From JAIVJZ01 sp036386515 (GTDB lineage Bacteria > Acidobacteriota > Blastocatellia > Pyrinomonadales > Pyrinomonadaceae), in contig DASVVO010000084.1 of assembly GCA_036386515.1 (NCBI GenBank), positions 62,001 through 126,000 on the forward strand: DNA of 64,000 nt, given 5' to 3'. A program made the position numbers and the translations under genes. Position 1 is the stretch's first letter. Each line of letters begins with the position of its first letter. The notes below the pieces were generated by a model. That model ran no database searches, was not told the DNA's origin, and saw only the letters and a program-made list of their open reading frames with translations. Positions 1 to 11,061 of this stretch are shown piece by piece.

Positions 1-99
1 GAGACCCGAACCCCGGACGAAAAACTTGGAGTGAGAAAGACAGGCGAGACGGCCGCCGCCGGCGGGTCGCGGACATTTCCGGCGGAGCCGGTTACCTGA

Positions 100-128
100 T
101 TGAAAAAAAACAGGGGGAAGGTTAGATT
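100..128 (+). promoter_or_regulatory. Putative sigma-70 promoter of the intein-bearing gene
   Basis: TTGAAA (100-105) and TAGATT (123-128) are separated by exactly 17 bases. Transcription would start near 135 and give a leader of about 60 bases before the ATG at 195. This is pattern matching only. Confidence 0.5.
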
Positions 129-194
129 GTCTGCGCCTTCAAAGCCCGCCGCCGGGTCATTTACAAGTGAAAGCTCCGAGGAGTAACAAAGGCC

Positions 195-1811
195 ATGTCA
201 CGCCCTTCGCCACCGCGTAACGATAGATTCGAGGATTACGTTCCCGTCGCCGAACGGCTGGAAAGATTTTACGAGCGATTCCCCGACGGGCGCGTCATCA
301 CCCACATCATCGAACACAATTCCGAGAGCGGCTTCGTCCTCATGCGCGCCGAAGTTTATCGCTCGCCCGACGACGCCCAACCCGCCGCGACCGGCCACGC
401 CTTCGAGGTGCGCGGCGAATCCTACGTCAACAAAACGAGTTATATAGAAAACTGCGAATGCGTCCCCATTGATAGTGAAATACTGACGCGGCGCGGATTT
501 GTTCTCTATTGGGAACTCAATATCGGCGAAGATGTTTTAGCTTATGATCCTGAGACGGATCGATGTGTGTGGACTCCGCTTTTGCGAGTCACAACATATA
601 ATGATGCCCCTGTCTTTAGAGTTAGCAATAAGCACTCGTTCGATTTTAGGTGTACAAAAGATCATACGTGGGCGGTGCTGGCGCAGAAGGCGAGAGGTTT
701 TAAGCGTGAGCTACGCAAGACCAATGAGTTGCATGTCAGTGACCGTTTAATCACCGCCGCCCGTGCGGATGATGGCGACTCAACTATTTCACCGGAGGAA
801 GCGGCAATAATCGGCTGGATTTTTACCGACGGACACTTTCATTGGTTTAGCGATAAATGGCTAGTGGCATATATCAGTCAATCCAAACAAGCACATCTTG
901 ATGAACTTCGAGCCTTATTAGGTGAGGTCTCACGCGAAGACAAATTCGCATCTACAGTACGAACTTTTCCCACTGGGCGCACCTATCAAACGAAAGGAGG
1001 ATTCAGGTGGAATTTGCGCGGAAAATATGTGCGCCTACTCTTTGAGAAGGCGGGGATTAAAGATGCTTCTGATTTGCCGGGACTCGCTCTTCGCCTAACT
1101 TCTCAAGCGCGTGCATCAATGCTCCGCGCGATGATTCAGGCGGAGGGGGATGAGGTCGGGCGCTTCGGACAAAAGAGCGGCCCGGTCTTTGATACATTTC
1201 AGTTGCTTGCAACGCTTGAAGGATATGCTTTAGGTAAGATGGCGCGTGACAGTCAGGGTGTTATCAATGTGCAGAAATTGAAAACACGCCGAAATATCTG
1301 TGCTTCCCAATTCAATGTGGAGGAGGTCGAAAGGCAGCCTGTTTGGTGTCCCACGACAAAGTTCGGCACATGGGTGATGAGACAGAGAGGCCAGATCACA
1401 ATTACCGGTAATACTGGAAGCGTAGGGCGCGCGTTGGCTTTGCTCGGCTTCGAGGTGAAGCGCGGCATTGCGAGCCGGGAGGAACTGGAAAAGACTTCGC
1501 GGATGACGACTGACAAAACGGCGCGCGCGGCGAATGTTGCCCCGACGACGACTCCAACTCCGGCCGCCACCGCCGCCGCCCCTGCTGCTCCTCCCCCGCC
1601 TGCCCCGGCGGAAAAGATCGTGAACCTCGACGCTGAAATTCTGCAAAGCGCGGGCGCGCTCGGTTACGACGCGGCGAAGGTGCGCAAGTGGATCGATCAA
1701 AAGTACAAGGTCACGGGCGGCCTGGACGCGCTCGGCGCGGACGACAAGCGCGAAGTGCTCAGGGTGTTTCGTGAGAAGGCTTCACCGGCGGCGAAGTCCA
1801 CGACCAAATAA
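195..1811 (+). CDS. Putative single-strand annealing (phage-type) protein interrupted by an intein
   Basis: The 538-residue precursor has an N-extein (1-88), an intein (89-406) and a C-extein (407-538). Joining the exteins gives a 220-residue protein whose junction reads ENCE|TGSVGRALALLGF. That closely resembles the NKTS..ENCETSAVGRALAxLG core of a family common in phages, which I associate from memory with DNA single-strand annealing. The C-extein continues with a Pro/Ala/Thr-rich linker (about 437-468) and a short helical C-terminal domain (about 470-530). The ATG at 195 follows GAGGAG (178-183) with 11 bases of spacing and sits behind a good promoter. No other phage gene is obvious nearby, so this may be a prophage remnant or a domesticated recombination protein. 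The intein is certain enough to annotate; the extein function is tentative. Confidence 0.8.
   Translation: MSRPSPPRNDRFEDYVPVAERLERFYERFPDGRVITHIIEHNSESGFVLMRAEVYRSPDDAQPAATGHAFEVRGESYVNKTSYIENCECVPIDSEILTRRGFVLYWELNIGEDVLAYDPETDRCVWTPLLRVTTYNDAPVFRVSNKHSFDFRCTKDHTWAVLAQKARGFKRELRKTNELHVSDRLITAARADDGDSTISPEEAAIIGWIFTDGHFHWFSDKWLVAYISQSKQAHLDELRALLGEVSREDKFASTVRTFPTGRTYQTKGGFRWNLRGKYVRLLFEKAGIKDASDLPGLALRLTSQARASMLRAMIQAEGDEVGRFGQKSGPVFDTFQLLATLEGYALGKMARDSQGVINVQKLKTRRNICASQFNVEEVERQPVWCPTTKFGTWVMRQRGQITITGNTGSVGRALALLGFEVKRGIASREELEKTSRMTTDKTARAANVAPTTTPTPAATAAAPAAPPPPAPAEKIVNLDAEILQSAGALGYDAAKVRKWIDQKYKVTGGLDALGADDKREVLRVFREKASPAAKSTTK
459..1412 (+). mobile_element. Intein with LAGLIDADG-type homing endonuclease region
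   Basis: The 318-residue insertion lies in frame within the gene at 195-1811. Intein residue 1 is Cys (TGC, 459-461), opening a block A of the form CVPIDSEILTRRG. Block B shows TKDH (TxxH, residues 66-69). Two degenerate dodecapeptides, IIGWIFTDGHF (about 117-127) and MLRAMIQAEGDE (about 221-232), mark a LAGLIDADG endonuclease. The C-terminal blocks read VWCPTTKFGTW and end ITITGN, followed by Thr as the +1 nucleophile. The penultimate residue is Gly instead of the usual His, a variant I recall from phage inteins. Base composition drops inside the element: 541-660 holds 52 G+C of 120, against 48 of 60 at 1561-1620. Both ends and the endonuclease look intact, so splicing and homing may still work. 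Confidence 0.9.
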
Positions 1812-1941
1812 CGCGATCCAAGACCAGATAACGCGATTGACAGATAGCGCGGTTGAAAGACGGCGGAGATTGCTTGATGCAAACGCCTGAATAGCTCGCG
1901 CGGGGCGAGAAGCGTTCCGGCGGAAACGAATCGCACGGATG

Positions 1942-2238
1942 TTATGCGCCGTCGCCTGTCTCCGGCTCCCAGCCTTCGGCGATGGCGGTGGCGAGGGCGA
2001 TTTCGGCGATGGTGAGAGGGCGTTCGGGGTCGGGGTTGTCGCCGAGGGCTTCGCGCGGGGCGAGTGGCGGGATGGGTAAGTAGTCGAGTCCGGGCAGGCC
2101 GCTCGCGGGCAGGTCGCGTTGGTCGAGCGGGCGGGGCTGCGGGACGCGGCTCGTGGCGTCGAGCGCGAAATATTCGTAGCCGCTCTCAGCCCAGTGGCGC
2201 AGGATATGCCAAGCGTTGTCGAAGCCTTCGACGATCAT
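1942..2238 (-). CDS. Hypothetical small protein
   Basis: The 98-residue product begins MIVEGFDNAWHILRHW and is rich in Pro and acidic residues. It has no signal peptide, membrane segment or known motif that I can see. The start is well supported: AGGAG (complement of 2245-2249) lies 6 bases before the ATG at 2238. It follows the gene ending at 2290 by 51 bases on the same strand, so the two are probably co-transcribed and converge on the intein gene. I do not recognise the family. Confidence 0.6.
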   Translation of the reverse strand: MIVEGFDNAWHILRHWAESGYEYFALDATSRVPQPRPLDQRDLPASGLPGLDYLPIPPLAPREALGDNPDPERPLTIAEIALATAIAEGWEPETGDGA

Positions 2239-2289
2239 GTGAATACTCCTGGGGTTTAGCGTCCGCGCGTTGGCGCGCGTGTCTTTAAC

Positions 2290-2829
2290 TTAATCGAGGG
2301 AAGGCAGCGCGTCGCTCTCTTCGTCCAACTCCGCCATGGCGTCCATGTCGCCCGCGTCAACTTCCTGGAGGCAGGCGAGCAGCCATTCGCGGAAGATGGC
2401 GGCCTCTTCGGATTTGCCCGTCCAGCGCGCGCGGTTATACATCGTCAAGCCCATGGTCAAGGCATGATGCTGCCCGGCGCGGTCGCCCGCAAACTCGAAT
2501 TGGCGATAGAGTCGATCGATCAATTCAAGGCTCGCGCGCGCCGTCTCTTCGTCTTTGAAGCCGAGCTTGCCCGCGAAGAATTTCGAATAGACGTTCATCG
2601 GGTGCGAGGTGGAGGTGTAGAGGTCGAAGTAGCCGGGCTTGAGTCCGGCTTCCTGGAGGATCGAGCCGACGTAAGAGGGGCGCGAGCCGGTGATCATGGC
2701 GAGGTCTCCAACTTCGCCGATGCCGGAGGTAAAGAGCGCGAGGATTTGATCCTTTTTGTTGACGCGTCGGGAGCGTCGCGCCTGTTCGTCTCGCCCGCCG
2801 TCCGCCATACGTCGTTCTTTGGTCGCCAT
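2290..2829 (-). CDS. Hypothetical protein with helix-turn-helix-like N-terminus
   Basis: The product is 179 residues from the ATG at 2829, which has a near-perfect AAAGGAGG 7 bases upstream. A TTG six bases earlier opens the same frame but sits almost on the ribosome site, so it is less likely. After a basic N-terminus, residues of about 24-65 (DQILALFTSGIGEVGDLAM, then SYVGSILQEAGL) look like a winged or simple helix-turn-helix, as in regulators or terminase small subunits. The middle is helical with several aromatic residues and the C-terminus is acidic. No family is recognised. It heads a two-gene unit with the small gene at 1942-2238. Confidence 0.65.
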   Translation of the reverse strand: MATKERRMADGGRDEQARRSRRVNKKDQILALFTSGIGEVGDLAMITGSRPSYVGSILQEAGLKPGYFDLYTSTSHPMNVYSKFFAGKLGFKDEETARASLELIDRLYRQFEFAGDRAGQHHALTMGLTMYNRARWTGKSEEAAIFREWLLACLQEVDAGDMDAMAELDEESDALPSLD

Positions 2830-3141
2830 CGCCAAGCCTCCTTTGTGGGAATGAAGTTATAGAGCGCGCGCCGCCCGCCTTGTGCCGCCCGGTAACAGGG
2901 GGCGGCGCGTTCGCGCGCTTGCGGCCGACATCTTTTTTGAGACCCGAGTTGTAACGCTTAAGTTGCGGTCAAATTACTACAACCGCACGCGGCTCGACAA
3001 GAGTTTTTCACGCCTGCGCGCTTCCCCGGATGCGCGGATGATTGCTAAACTGACGGCACCAGGGAAATCAATCAACCACAGCGTGCGAGAGACGGACACG
3101 TCCGCGTTGAGCGGCGGCGCACTTTTCGGGGGCGAGACTTG
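2830..3141. other. Intergenic region between divergent genes
   Basis: About 310 bases separate the helix-turn-helix-like gene from the GH57 gene. The left part (2862-2920) is very GC-rich with short complementary stretches that could fold. The right part (2950-2990) is AT-richer and could hold the promoter of the glycogen genes, but no convincing -35/-10 pair was found. No small gene is supported. Confidence 0.4.
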
Positions 3142-5652
3142 ATGGCGAACTCAGGAACGACGGCGCTGGTCATTCACGGACACTTTTACCAACCACCGCG
3201 AGAAAACCCCTGGACTGACCATATCGAACTCCAGCCGGGCGCGCACCCCTTCTCCAACTGGAACGAACGCATCACGAGCGAATGCTACCGCCCGAACGCC
3301 TACGCGCGCATCGTGGACAATTACGGGCGCGTCGAGCGCATCGTCAACAACTATTCGCTGATCAATTTCAACTTCGGCGCGACGCTCCTCGCGTGGCTCG
3401 AACGTTTCCACCCGGCCACTTACGCGCGCATCCTCGCGGCCGACCGCGCGAGCGTCGGCGCACGCGGCGGCCACGGCAACGCCATCGCGCAGGGCTATCA
3501 CCACGCGATCCTGCCGCTCTGCAACGACCGCGACCGGCGCACCGAAATTCGTTGGGGACTGGCCGACTTTCGCCACCGCTTCGGGCGCGAACCCGAATCC
3601 CTCTGGCTACCCGAAACGGCCTGCGACGATGCCACGCTCGGCGCGCTCATCGATGAGGGGTTGAAATACGTCATCCTCTCGCCGTTTCAGGCCGAGCGCG
3701 TGCGCCGGGCGGGCGGCGAAACCTGGCTCTCCGTCATCGACGGCCAACTCGACACCACCGTCCCTTATCGCTACCTGCACCCGGACGGCTCCGGGCGTTC
3801 ACTCGCAATCTTTTTCTACGACGGCCAACTCGCCAAGGCCATCGCCTTCGACGGCGCGCTCGCCTCCTCGCACCTGCTGCTCGAACGCTTCGAACGCAAG
3901 GCGCAGGAGAGCGGCGGGCATGGCGCGGGCGGCCGCATCGTCCACGTGGCGACCGACGGCGAATCCTACGGGCATCATTTCAAATTCGGCGAACGCTGTC
4001 TCGCCTACGGGCTTGAGGTGGAGGCGGCGGCGCGCGGCCTGCGCGTGACGAATTACGGAGAGTTTCTGGCGGAGAACGAGCCGGAATGGGAAGTAGAGAT
4101 CAAGACGGGAGCGGAGGGCGAAGGAACGGCGTGGAGTTGCGCGCACGGCGTCGGGCGTTGGGCGCGCGATTGCAGTTGCCACGCGAGCGCGCCCGAAGGC
4201 TGGGATCAAAAATGGCGCGCGCCGTTGCGCGACGCTTTGAACTACGTGCGCGACGAGGCCGCGCGCGCCTACGCGGAACAGGGCGGCGAACTCTTTCAAG
4301 ACCCGTGGCAGGCGCGCGACGATTACATCGAGTTGCTGGTTGACCCGAAGCGCGCCCGCCGCGCGGAGTTTTTAGCCCGGCAGGCGGGACGCTCCCTGAG
4401 CGAGGCCGAGGAGCGGCGCGCGCTCACCTGGCTCGAACTCCAGCGCAGTTCGCTTTTGATGTACACGAGTTGCGGCTGGTTCTTCAACGACATCTCCGGC
4501 ATCGAGACCGTGCAGGTGTTGAAGTATGCCGCGCGGGCGATGGATTTCATGGCGGAGTTGAATCTGCCCCCTCCGCGCGCCGGATTCCTGGAGCGGTTGG
4601 CCGAAGCGCGGAGCAACGTGCGCAAATATGGCAACGGGGCGGACATCTTCCGCGAATTGGTCGAGGCGACGCGGGTCGCGCCCTCGCGCATCGCGGCCAG
4701 TCTCGCCATCTCCAGTCTCGTGGACAAGAGCGAGCAGGACGGCGCGATCGCGGGGCACGCTTTCCGTCTCACGGATTTTCGCCAGGAGCAGCACGGGCGG
4801 CTCGCGCTCGCCACCGGGCGTATCGTGTTGGAAACAGGTGCGACGGGGAAGCGGCTGGATTTCGCCGTGGCGGCGATGCACGTCGGCGACGTGGATTTTT
4901 ACTGCGTGTTGAAAGAGCATCCGGGCGATGCCGTGTTTCAAACAGCGACGGAGAATCTGTGGTCGCAATTTCGCACGGGGTCGGTTCCCGCGCTCCTGCG
5001 CCTGATGCAGGAAGAGTTCGGCCCCGCGGACTTCGGCCTCGAACATCTTCTGCCCGAAGGCCGCCAGCGCATCTACGAGATCATGTTCGGCCGGATGGTG
5101 GGACGTTTCTCGGAGCAGTACGAATATCTCTATGAGGAGAACCGGCGCAACATCGAGATGCTGCAACAGGCGGGCTTCCAACTGCCGGAGGAACTGCGCG
5201 CCGCCGCCGAGTTCACCATCACCCGGCGGCTCGAACGCGCGATGCAGAAGTTTGAGCAGCACGACGACCCGGCGGCCTTCCGCGAGGCGTTGAAGATCGC
5301 GGGCGAGGTGGCGCGGCTCGGCTACCGGCTCGACCGCACGAGCATGCGACGCAAGTTTGAGAAGTTGATCGAGGCGACGGTGAGCGCGGCCGTGGGCGAC
5401 CCCGACCCGGAACCTTACGAGGCCGCGCTCGCCCTGATCAATCTCGCCGGGGAATTGAATCTGCACGCGAATCTGGAGCGGGCGCAAGAGATCGTCTATG
5501 AAGCGGTGCGGGATGAGCGCGCGCGCGGCGGCCGAAACTTGGGAGAGTTGGCTTTGAAACTCGGACTGGCTCCGGGTCTGGTGCCCGAAGTTACGCCGCC
5601 GACGGCGGCGGACGCAACCGTCGAACCCTTCGCGGAATCCGTGTTGTCGTAA
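3142..5652 (+). CDS. GH57-type glycoside hydrolase with DUF3536 domain
   Basis: The 836-residue protein opens VIHGHFYQPPRENPW, the N-terminal signature of glycoside hydrolase family 57 proteins that carry a DUF3536 region. It continues with LWLPETACDDATL and VATDGESYGHHFKFGE, which fit the catalytic (beta/alpha)7 barrel. The helical C-terminal half corresponds to DUF3536. GH57 enzymes act on alpha-glucans (amylase, branching or transferase activity); the exact reaction of this subtype cannot be read from sequence. There is no signal peptide, so it is cytoplasmic. It lies 155 bases before glgB, consistent with glycogen metabolism. A TTG at 3139 directly precedes the chosen ATG at 3142; neither has a strong ribosome site, although GGGGGCGAG lies upstream. 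Confidence 0.88.
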   Translation: MANSGTTALVIHGHFYQPPRENPWTDHIELQPGAHPFSNWNERITSECYRPNAYARIVDNYGRVERIVNNYSLINFNFGATLLAWLERFHPATYARILAADRASVGARGGHGNAIAQGYHHAILPLCNDRDRRTEIRWGLADFRHRFGREPESLWLPETACDDATLGALIDEGLKYVILSPFQAERVRRAGGETWLSVIDGQLDTTVPYRYLHPDGSGRSLAIFFYDGQLAKAIAFDGALASSHLLLERFERKAQESGGHGAGGRIVHVATDGESYGHHFKFGERCLAYGLEVEAAARGLRVTNYGEFLAENEPEWEVEIKTGAEGEGTAWSCAHGVGRWARDCSCHASAPEGWDQKWRAPLRDALNYVRDEAARAYAEQGGELFQDPWQARDDYIELLVDPKRARRAEFLARQAGRSLSEAEERRALTWLELQRSSLLMYTSCGWFFNDISGIETVQVLKYAARAMDFMAELNLPPPRAGFLERLAEARSNVRKYGNGADIFRELVEATRVAPSRIAASLAISSLVDKSEQDGAIAGHAFRLTDFRQEQHGRLALATGRIVLETGATGKRLDFAVAAMHVGDVDFYCVLKEHPGDAVFQTATENLWSQFRTGSVPALLRLMQEEFGPADFGLEHLLPEGRQRIYEIMFGRMVGRFSEQYEYLYEENRRNIEMLQQAGFQLPEELRAAAEFTITRRLERAMQKFEQHDDPAAFREALKIAGEVARLGYRLDRTSMRRKFEKLIEATVSAAVGDPDPEPYEAALALINLAGELNLHANLERAQEIVYEAVRDERARGGRNLGELALKLGLAPGLVPEVTPPTAADATVEPFAESVLS

Positions 5653-5807
5653 AGTTAGGAAGAATAATTGTCGGAGTAGGATGAATCGGCAGCCCGCGTC
5701 TTTATGTCAGTTGACGGGGCGGGAAGTAAACCTGCTGCCCTCGACAAATTTGCCCCCTACCGGAGTTTGCTCCGACGAGTTCGGCACGGACGCCGGTTCC
5801 GAAAACA

Positions 5808-8042
<2,235 letters not shown>

Positions 8043-8104
8043 CCCGCGCGCTTAATCTCTGATCGAAATCATCATTCATTGACTAAGGAGCAAATTTACA
8101 TTTA

Positions 8105-9223
8105 ATGGACGCAGTAAAAACCATCGGCGTGTTGACGGGCGGCGGCGACGCGCCCGGCCTGAATCCGGCGATCAAGGGGCTGGTCTATCGCGCCTCGGAA
8201 CACGGCATCAAAGTGGTCGGCCTCTACGACGGCTGGCGCAGCCTGCTCAACCCGGCGGGCGACACGCTCCCGCTCGACCGCAACGCCGTGCGGCGTTGGG
8301 ATCGCGACGGTGGCACGAACCTCGGCTCGTCGCGCACGAATCCCTTCAAGACCCCGACTGCTTCGGGCGAGAGCGTTGACCGCTCGCGCGAGGTCGAAGA
8401 GAACATCAAGCGGCTCGGACTCGATGCCGTCGTCGCCTGCGGCGGCGAGGACACGCTCGGCGTCGCGGCCAAACTACACGAGCGCGGCGTGCGCGTCGTC
8501 GGCATCCCGAAAACGATCGACAAAGATTTGGCCGGGACGGACTACACGCTCGGCTTCGACACGGCGCTGCGTAACGTGACGGAAGTGATCGAGCGTTCGC
8601 GCACGCCCGCCGGTTCGCACGGGTGGGTGCAGGTGATCGAAGTGATGGGACGCCACGCCGGGCATCTCGCGCTCTGGGCGGGCGTGGCGGGCGGCGCGGA
8701 TTTGATCCTGATCCCCGAACACCCGTTTCGCTATGAGAAGATTTACCGACACCTGCAAGAGCGTCTCGGCGACACCTCGGCGCAACGACGCGACCGCACG
8801 CAGCCGCGCTACTCCGTCATCGTCGTCGCCGAAGGCGCGCACCCGGCGAACGGCGAACTCGTCACGGTTGACGACCGGCACGACCCGTTCGGCCACGCGC
8901 GCCTCGGCGGCATCGGCGAAGTGCTCGCGCGGCGCATCATGGCCGAGACGCCTTACGATGCCCGCTCCGCCATGCTCGGCCACCCGCAGCGCGGCGGCGC
9001 GCCCTCGCCCATCGACCGCATGATGGGCATGATGTTCGGCGCGCGCGCCGCCGACGCTCTGGCCGACGGCGACCTCGGCATGATGGTTTCGGCGCGCGGC
9101 ATCGCCCCCGCGTGCGAACTCTCGCTCATCGAGATCACCTCCGTCCTCGGCAAACTCAACATCGTGGACATCGAACGCCATTACGACACCGAACGCTATC
9201 ACCTGAAAAACATCGCCATGTGA
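8105..9223 (+). CDS. pfp: 6-phosphofructokinase, probably pyrophosphate-dependent
   Basis: The 372-residue PFK-family protein converts fructose 6-phosphate to the 1,6-bisphosphate. It starts TIGVLTGGGDAPGLNP, the phosphoryl-donor loop. Two specificity positions differ from ATP enzymes. The GGDGS motif is GGEDT, placing Asp116 where E. coli PfkA has Gly104. The PGTID motif is PKTID, placing Lys136 where E. coli has Gly124. In characterised members, Asp and Lys here go with pyrophosphate as donor. The substrate loop MGRHAGHLALWAG is conserved. AAGGAG lies 14 bases before the ATG, a little far. The gene follows glgB by 62 bases, which links glycogen use to glycolysis. Donor choice is inferred; an ATP or mixed enzyme is not excluded. 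Confidence 0.9.
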   Translation: MDAVKTIGVLTGGGDAPGLNPAIKGLVYRASEHGIKVVGLYDGWRSLLNPAGDTLPLDRNAVRRWDRDGGTNLGSSRTNPFKTPTASGESVDRSREVEENIKRLGLDAVVACGGEDTLGVAAKLHERGVRVVGIPKTIDKDLAGTDYTLGFDTALRNVTEVIERSRTPAGSHGWVQVIEVMGRHAGHLALWAGVAGGADLILIPEHPFRYEKIYRHLQERLGDTSAQRRDRTQPRYSVIVVAEGAHPANGELVTVDDRHDPFGHARLGGIGEVLARRIMAETPYDARSAMLGHPQRGGAPSPIDRMMGMMFGARAADALADGDLGMMVSARGIAPACELSLIEITSVLGKLNIVDIERHYDTERYHLKNIAM

Positions 9224-9303
9224 GGAAGCGGGTGAGACGGAAAAACCGGAGGGGCAGGCTGGATGTTTCAACTTTTGCGCCGCCCGTGGCGGCATCCGGC
9301 AGG

Positions 9304-9332
9304 GTGGCAAAAACCATCTCAATTGATACAAT
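9304..9332 (+). promoter_or_regulatory. Putative promoter of the SurA/DsbA fusion gene
   Basis: A good -10 box, TACAAT (9327-9332), lies 17 bases after a weak -35 GTGGCA (9304-9309). The predicted leader is about 37 bases and carries the GGAGG site before the ATG at 9376. It suggests the fusion gene can be expressed apart from the glycogen genes. Confidence 0.4.
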
Positions 9333-9375
9333 AGCGAGCCACACATCACCCATCACAGTTGCCTTTGGAGGAATA

Positions 9376-10956
9376 ATGAAGAAGTTTTTAGCTCTCGCAC
9401 TGATCGCCGCGTCTGCCTCTTTCACGACCGATGCCCAGACGCGTCGCCCCACTTCGACCACGCCGTCCGCAACCAAAGCCGCGCCCGCGCAGCCCGCCAC
9501 GCAACCGCAGTCTCAGCCGCGCGCGGCCGCACCGGCCGCCGGAGCCACCGCGACGACGGATTGCGCCTGTGAAGGCGAGCCGCTGCCCGAAGTCGTCGCC
9601 GTCGTGAACGGCGTGAGGATTACGAGGCAAGAAGTCGAATCACGCATCGAACCTCAGATCGCCGAGATGCGCCGGAGCGTCGTCGAGGCGCGGGCACGCG
9701 AACTCGATCTCCAGATCAACTCCCGGCTGCTCGATGCCGAAGCGAAGAAGCGCGGCAAAACGACGGCCAAGCTGTTGGAAGATGAGATCGTCTCCAAGGT
9801 GACGGAGCCGACCGAGGCCGAGGCGCAAAAGTTCTACGACGAAAACAAGGCCAGGATCGGCCGCGACTTCAGCGCGGTCAAAACCGACCTCATCTCCTAC
9901 CTGCGCGACCAGCGACAGCGCGAGATGGCGAAACAGTTTGCCGACCGCCTGCGCACCGCCTCCGCCGTCAAGGTCAACGTGGCGAACGTGACGCCGCCCG
10001 CCAATCCGGCCGAACGCGCGCGCGTCCTGGCCGTCGTCAACGGCGAGTCGCTCACCTCCGCCCACGTCGAAGACTCGCTCAAGCCGTTGATCTATAGCGT
10101 GCAGCAGCGCATCTATCAATTGCGCAAGACGGAGGTTGACCTACGCATCAACGACGTGCTGCTCGAACAGGAAGCCCAGAAGCGCAAGGTCACGACGAAG
10201 GCTCTGCTCGACGGCGAAGTTCAAGTCAAAACGCGAGCCGTGACCGACGCCGAAGCGCAAAAGTTCTACAATGAAAACAAGGAACGGATCAACGGCGAGT
10301 TTGCGCAAGTCAAGCCTCAACTCGTGCAATACCTGCAAGAAACCCAACTGCGAGACTTGCAAGCGGCTTTCGCCGAGCAGTTGCGCCGGGCGGCGACGCT
10401 GCAAGTTAATTTAGTTGCGCCCGAAGCGCCCGTGATGCAAATCGCGCTCGACGACCAGCCGGTGAAGGGCAACCCCGCCGCGCCCGTCACGCTCGTTGAA
10501 TTCACGGATTTCCAGTGTCCCAGTTGCGCCGGGGCGCATCCCGTGCTGGATCGACTCGTGGCGGAATACGGCAACCGCCTGCGCCTGGTCGTCCGCGATT
10601 TCCCTTTGGAGCAACACGAGTTCGCGGCGAAGGCGGCGGAGGCGGCCGAGGCGGCGCGCGCGCAGGGGAAGTATTGGGAATACGCGGCAGTGTTGTTCGC
10701 GAATCAGAAGGCTCTGAGCGTGGACAAGTTGAAAGAGTATGCGACGCAGGTCGGCCTCGACCGGCAGAAGTTCGACGCCGCGCTCGATTCGGGTCAGATG
10801 GCCGACAAGGTTCAGCGCGATATGATGGACGGAGTCCGGATCGGCGTCAACAGCACCCCGTTTTTCTTCGTCAACGGGCGCGCCACCAACGAGCGCAGCT
10901 ACGAAGGTCTCAAAGCCGCCATTGAGAAAGCTCTCGGCGAGAAGGCCAAGCCCTAA
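9376..10956 (+). CDS. Periplasmic fusion of two SurA-like chaperone repeats with a DsbA thioredoxin domain
   Basis: The 526-residue product starts at the ATG after GGAGG. A signal peptide (MKKFLALALIAASASFTTDA) and a Pro/Ala/Thr-rich linker lead to two homologous SurA_N-like modules. One begins VVAVVNGVRITRQEV (about residue 73) and the other VLAVVNGESLTSAHV (about 215). Each contains a matched EAQKFYxENKxRI segment. The C-terminal domain (from about 360) is DsbA-like, with the redox motif FQCPSC and the cis-proline region NSTPFFFVNG. It probably oxidises or isomerises disulfides of exported proteins while the SurA-like part holds the client. No peptidyl-prolyl isomerase domain is seen. The family is known as 'DsbA family protein'; the duplicated chaperone module is the notable part. 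Confidence 0.88.
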   Translation: MKKFLALALIAASASFTTDAQTRRPTSTTPSATKAAPAQPATQPQSQPRAAAPAAGATATTDCACEGEPLPEVVAVVNGVRITRQEVESRIEPQIAEMRRSVVEARARELDLQINSRLLDAEAKKRGKTTAKLLEDEIVSKVTEPTEAEAQKFYDENKARIGRDFSAVKTDLISYLRDQRQREMAKQFADRLRTASAVKVNVANVTPPANPAERARVLAVVNGESLTSAHVEDSLKPLIYSVQQRIYQLRKTEVDLRINDVLLEQEAQKRKVTTKALLDGEVQVKTRAVTDAEAQKFYNENKERINGEFAQVKPQLVQYLQETQLRDLQAAFAEQLRRAATLQVNLVAPEAPVMQIALDDQPVKGNPAAPVTLVEFTDFQCPSCAGAHPVLDRLVAEYGNRLRLVVRDFPLEQHEFAAKAAEAAEAARAQGKYWEYAAVLFANQKALSVDKLKEYATQVGLDRQKFDAALDSGQMADKVQRDMMDGVRIGVNSTPFFFVNGRATNERSYEGLKAAIEKALGEKAKP

Positions 10957-10984
10957 GCGGTTCCTTCAACGATCAAGCACGAGG

Positions 10985-11020
10985 GGAGAGGCGGCCGGTT
11001 GCATGACCGGCCGCCTCTTC
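10985..11020. terminator. Strong hairpin between convergent genes
   Basis: GAGGCGGCCGGT (10988-10999) pairs perfectly with 11006-11017 around a 6-base loop (TGCATG), and flanking bases extend the stem. It lies between the stop codons of the SurA/DsbA fusion (10956) and the acyltransferase (11062), so it can serve both. There is no long T run, so terminator function is inferred from position and stability. Confidence 0.7.
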
Positions 11021-11061
11021 GCTTGTCACCGGAAGAAAACATGTCGGCGTCCGACTCGATC

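Noticed and set aside
1..2829. The left end considered as a prophage
   Set aside because: Only one gene is phage-like. There is no integrase, terminase, capsid, lysis gene or attachment site in view.
4372..5487. A 371-codon frame antisense to the GH57 gene
   Set aside because: Arg/Glu/His-rich composition, no domain, and full overlap with a strongly supported gene.
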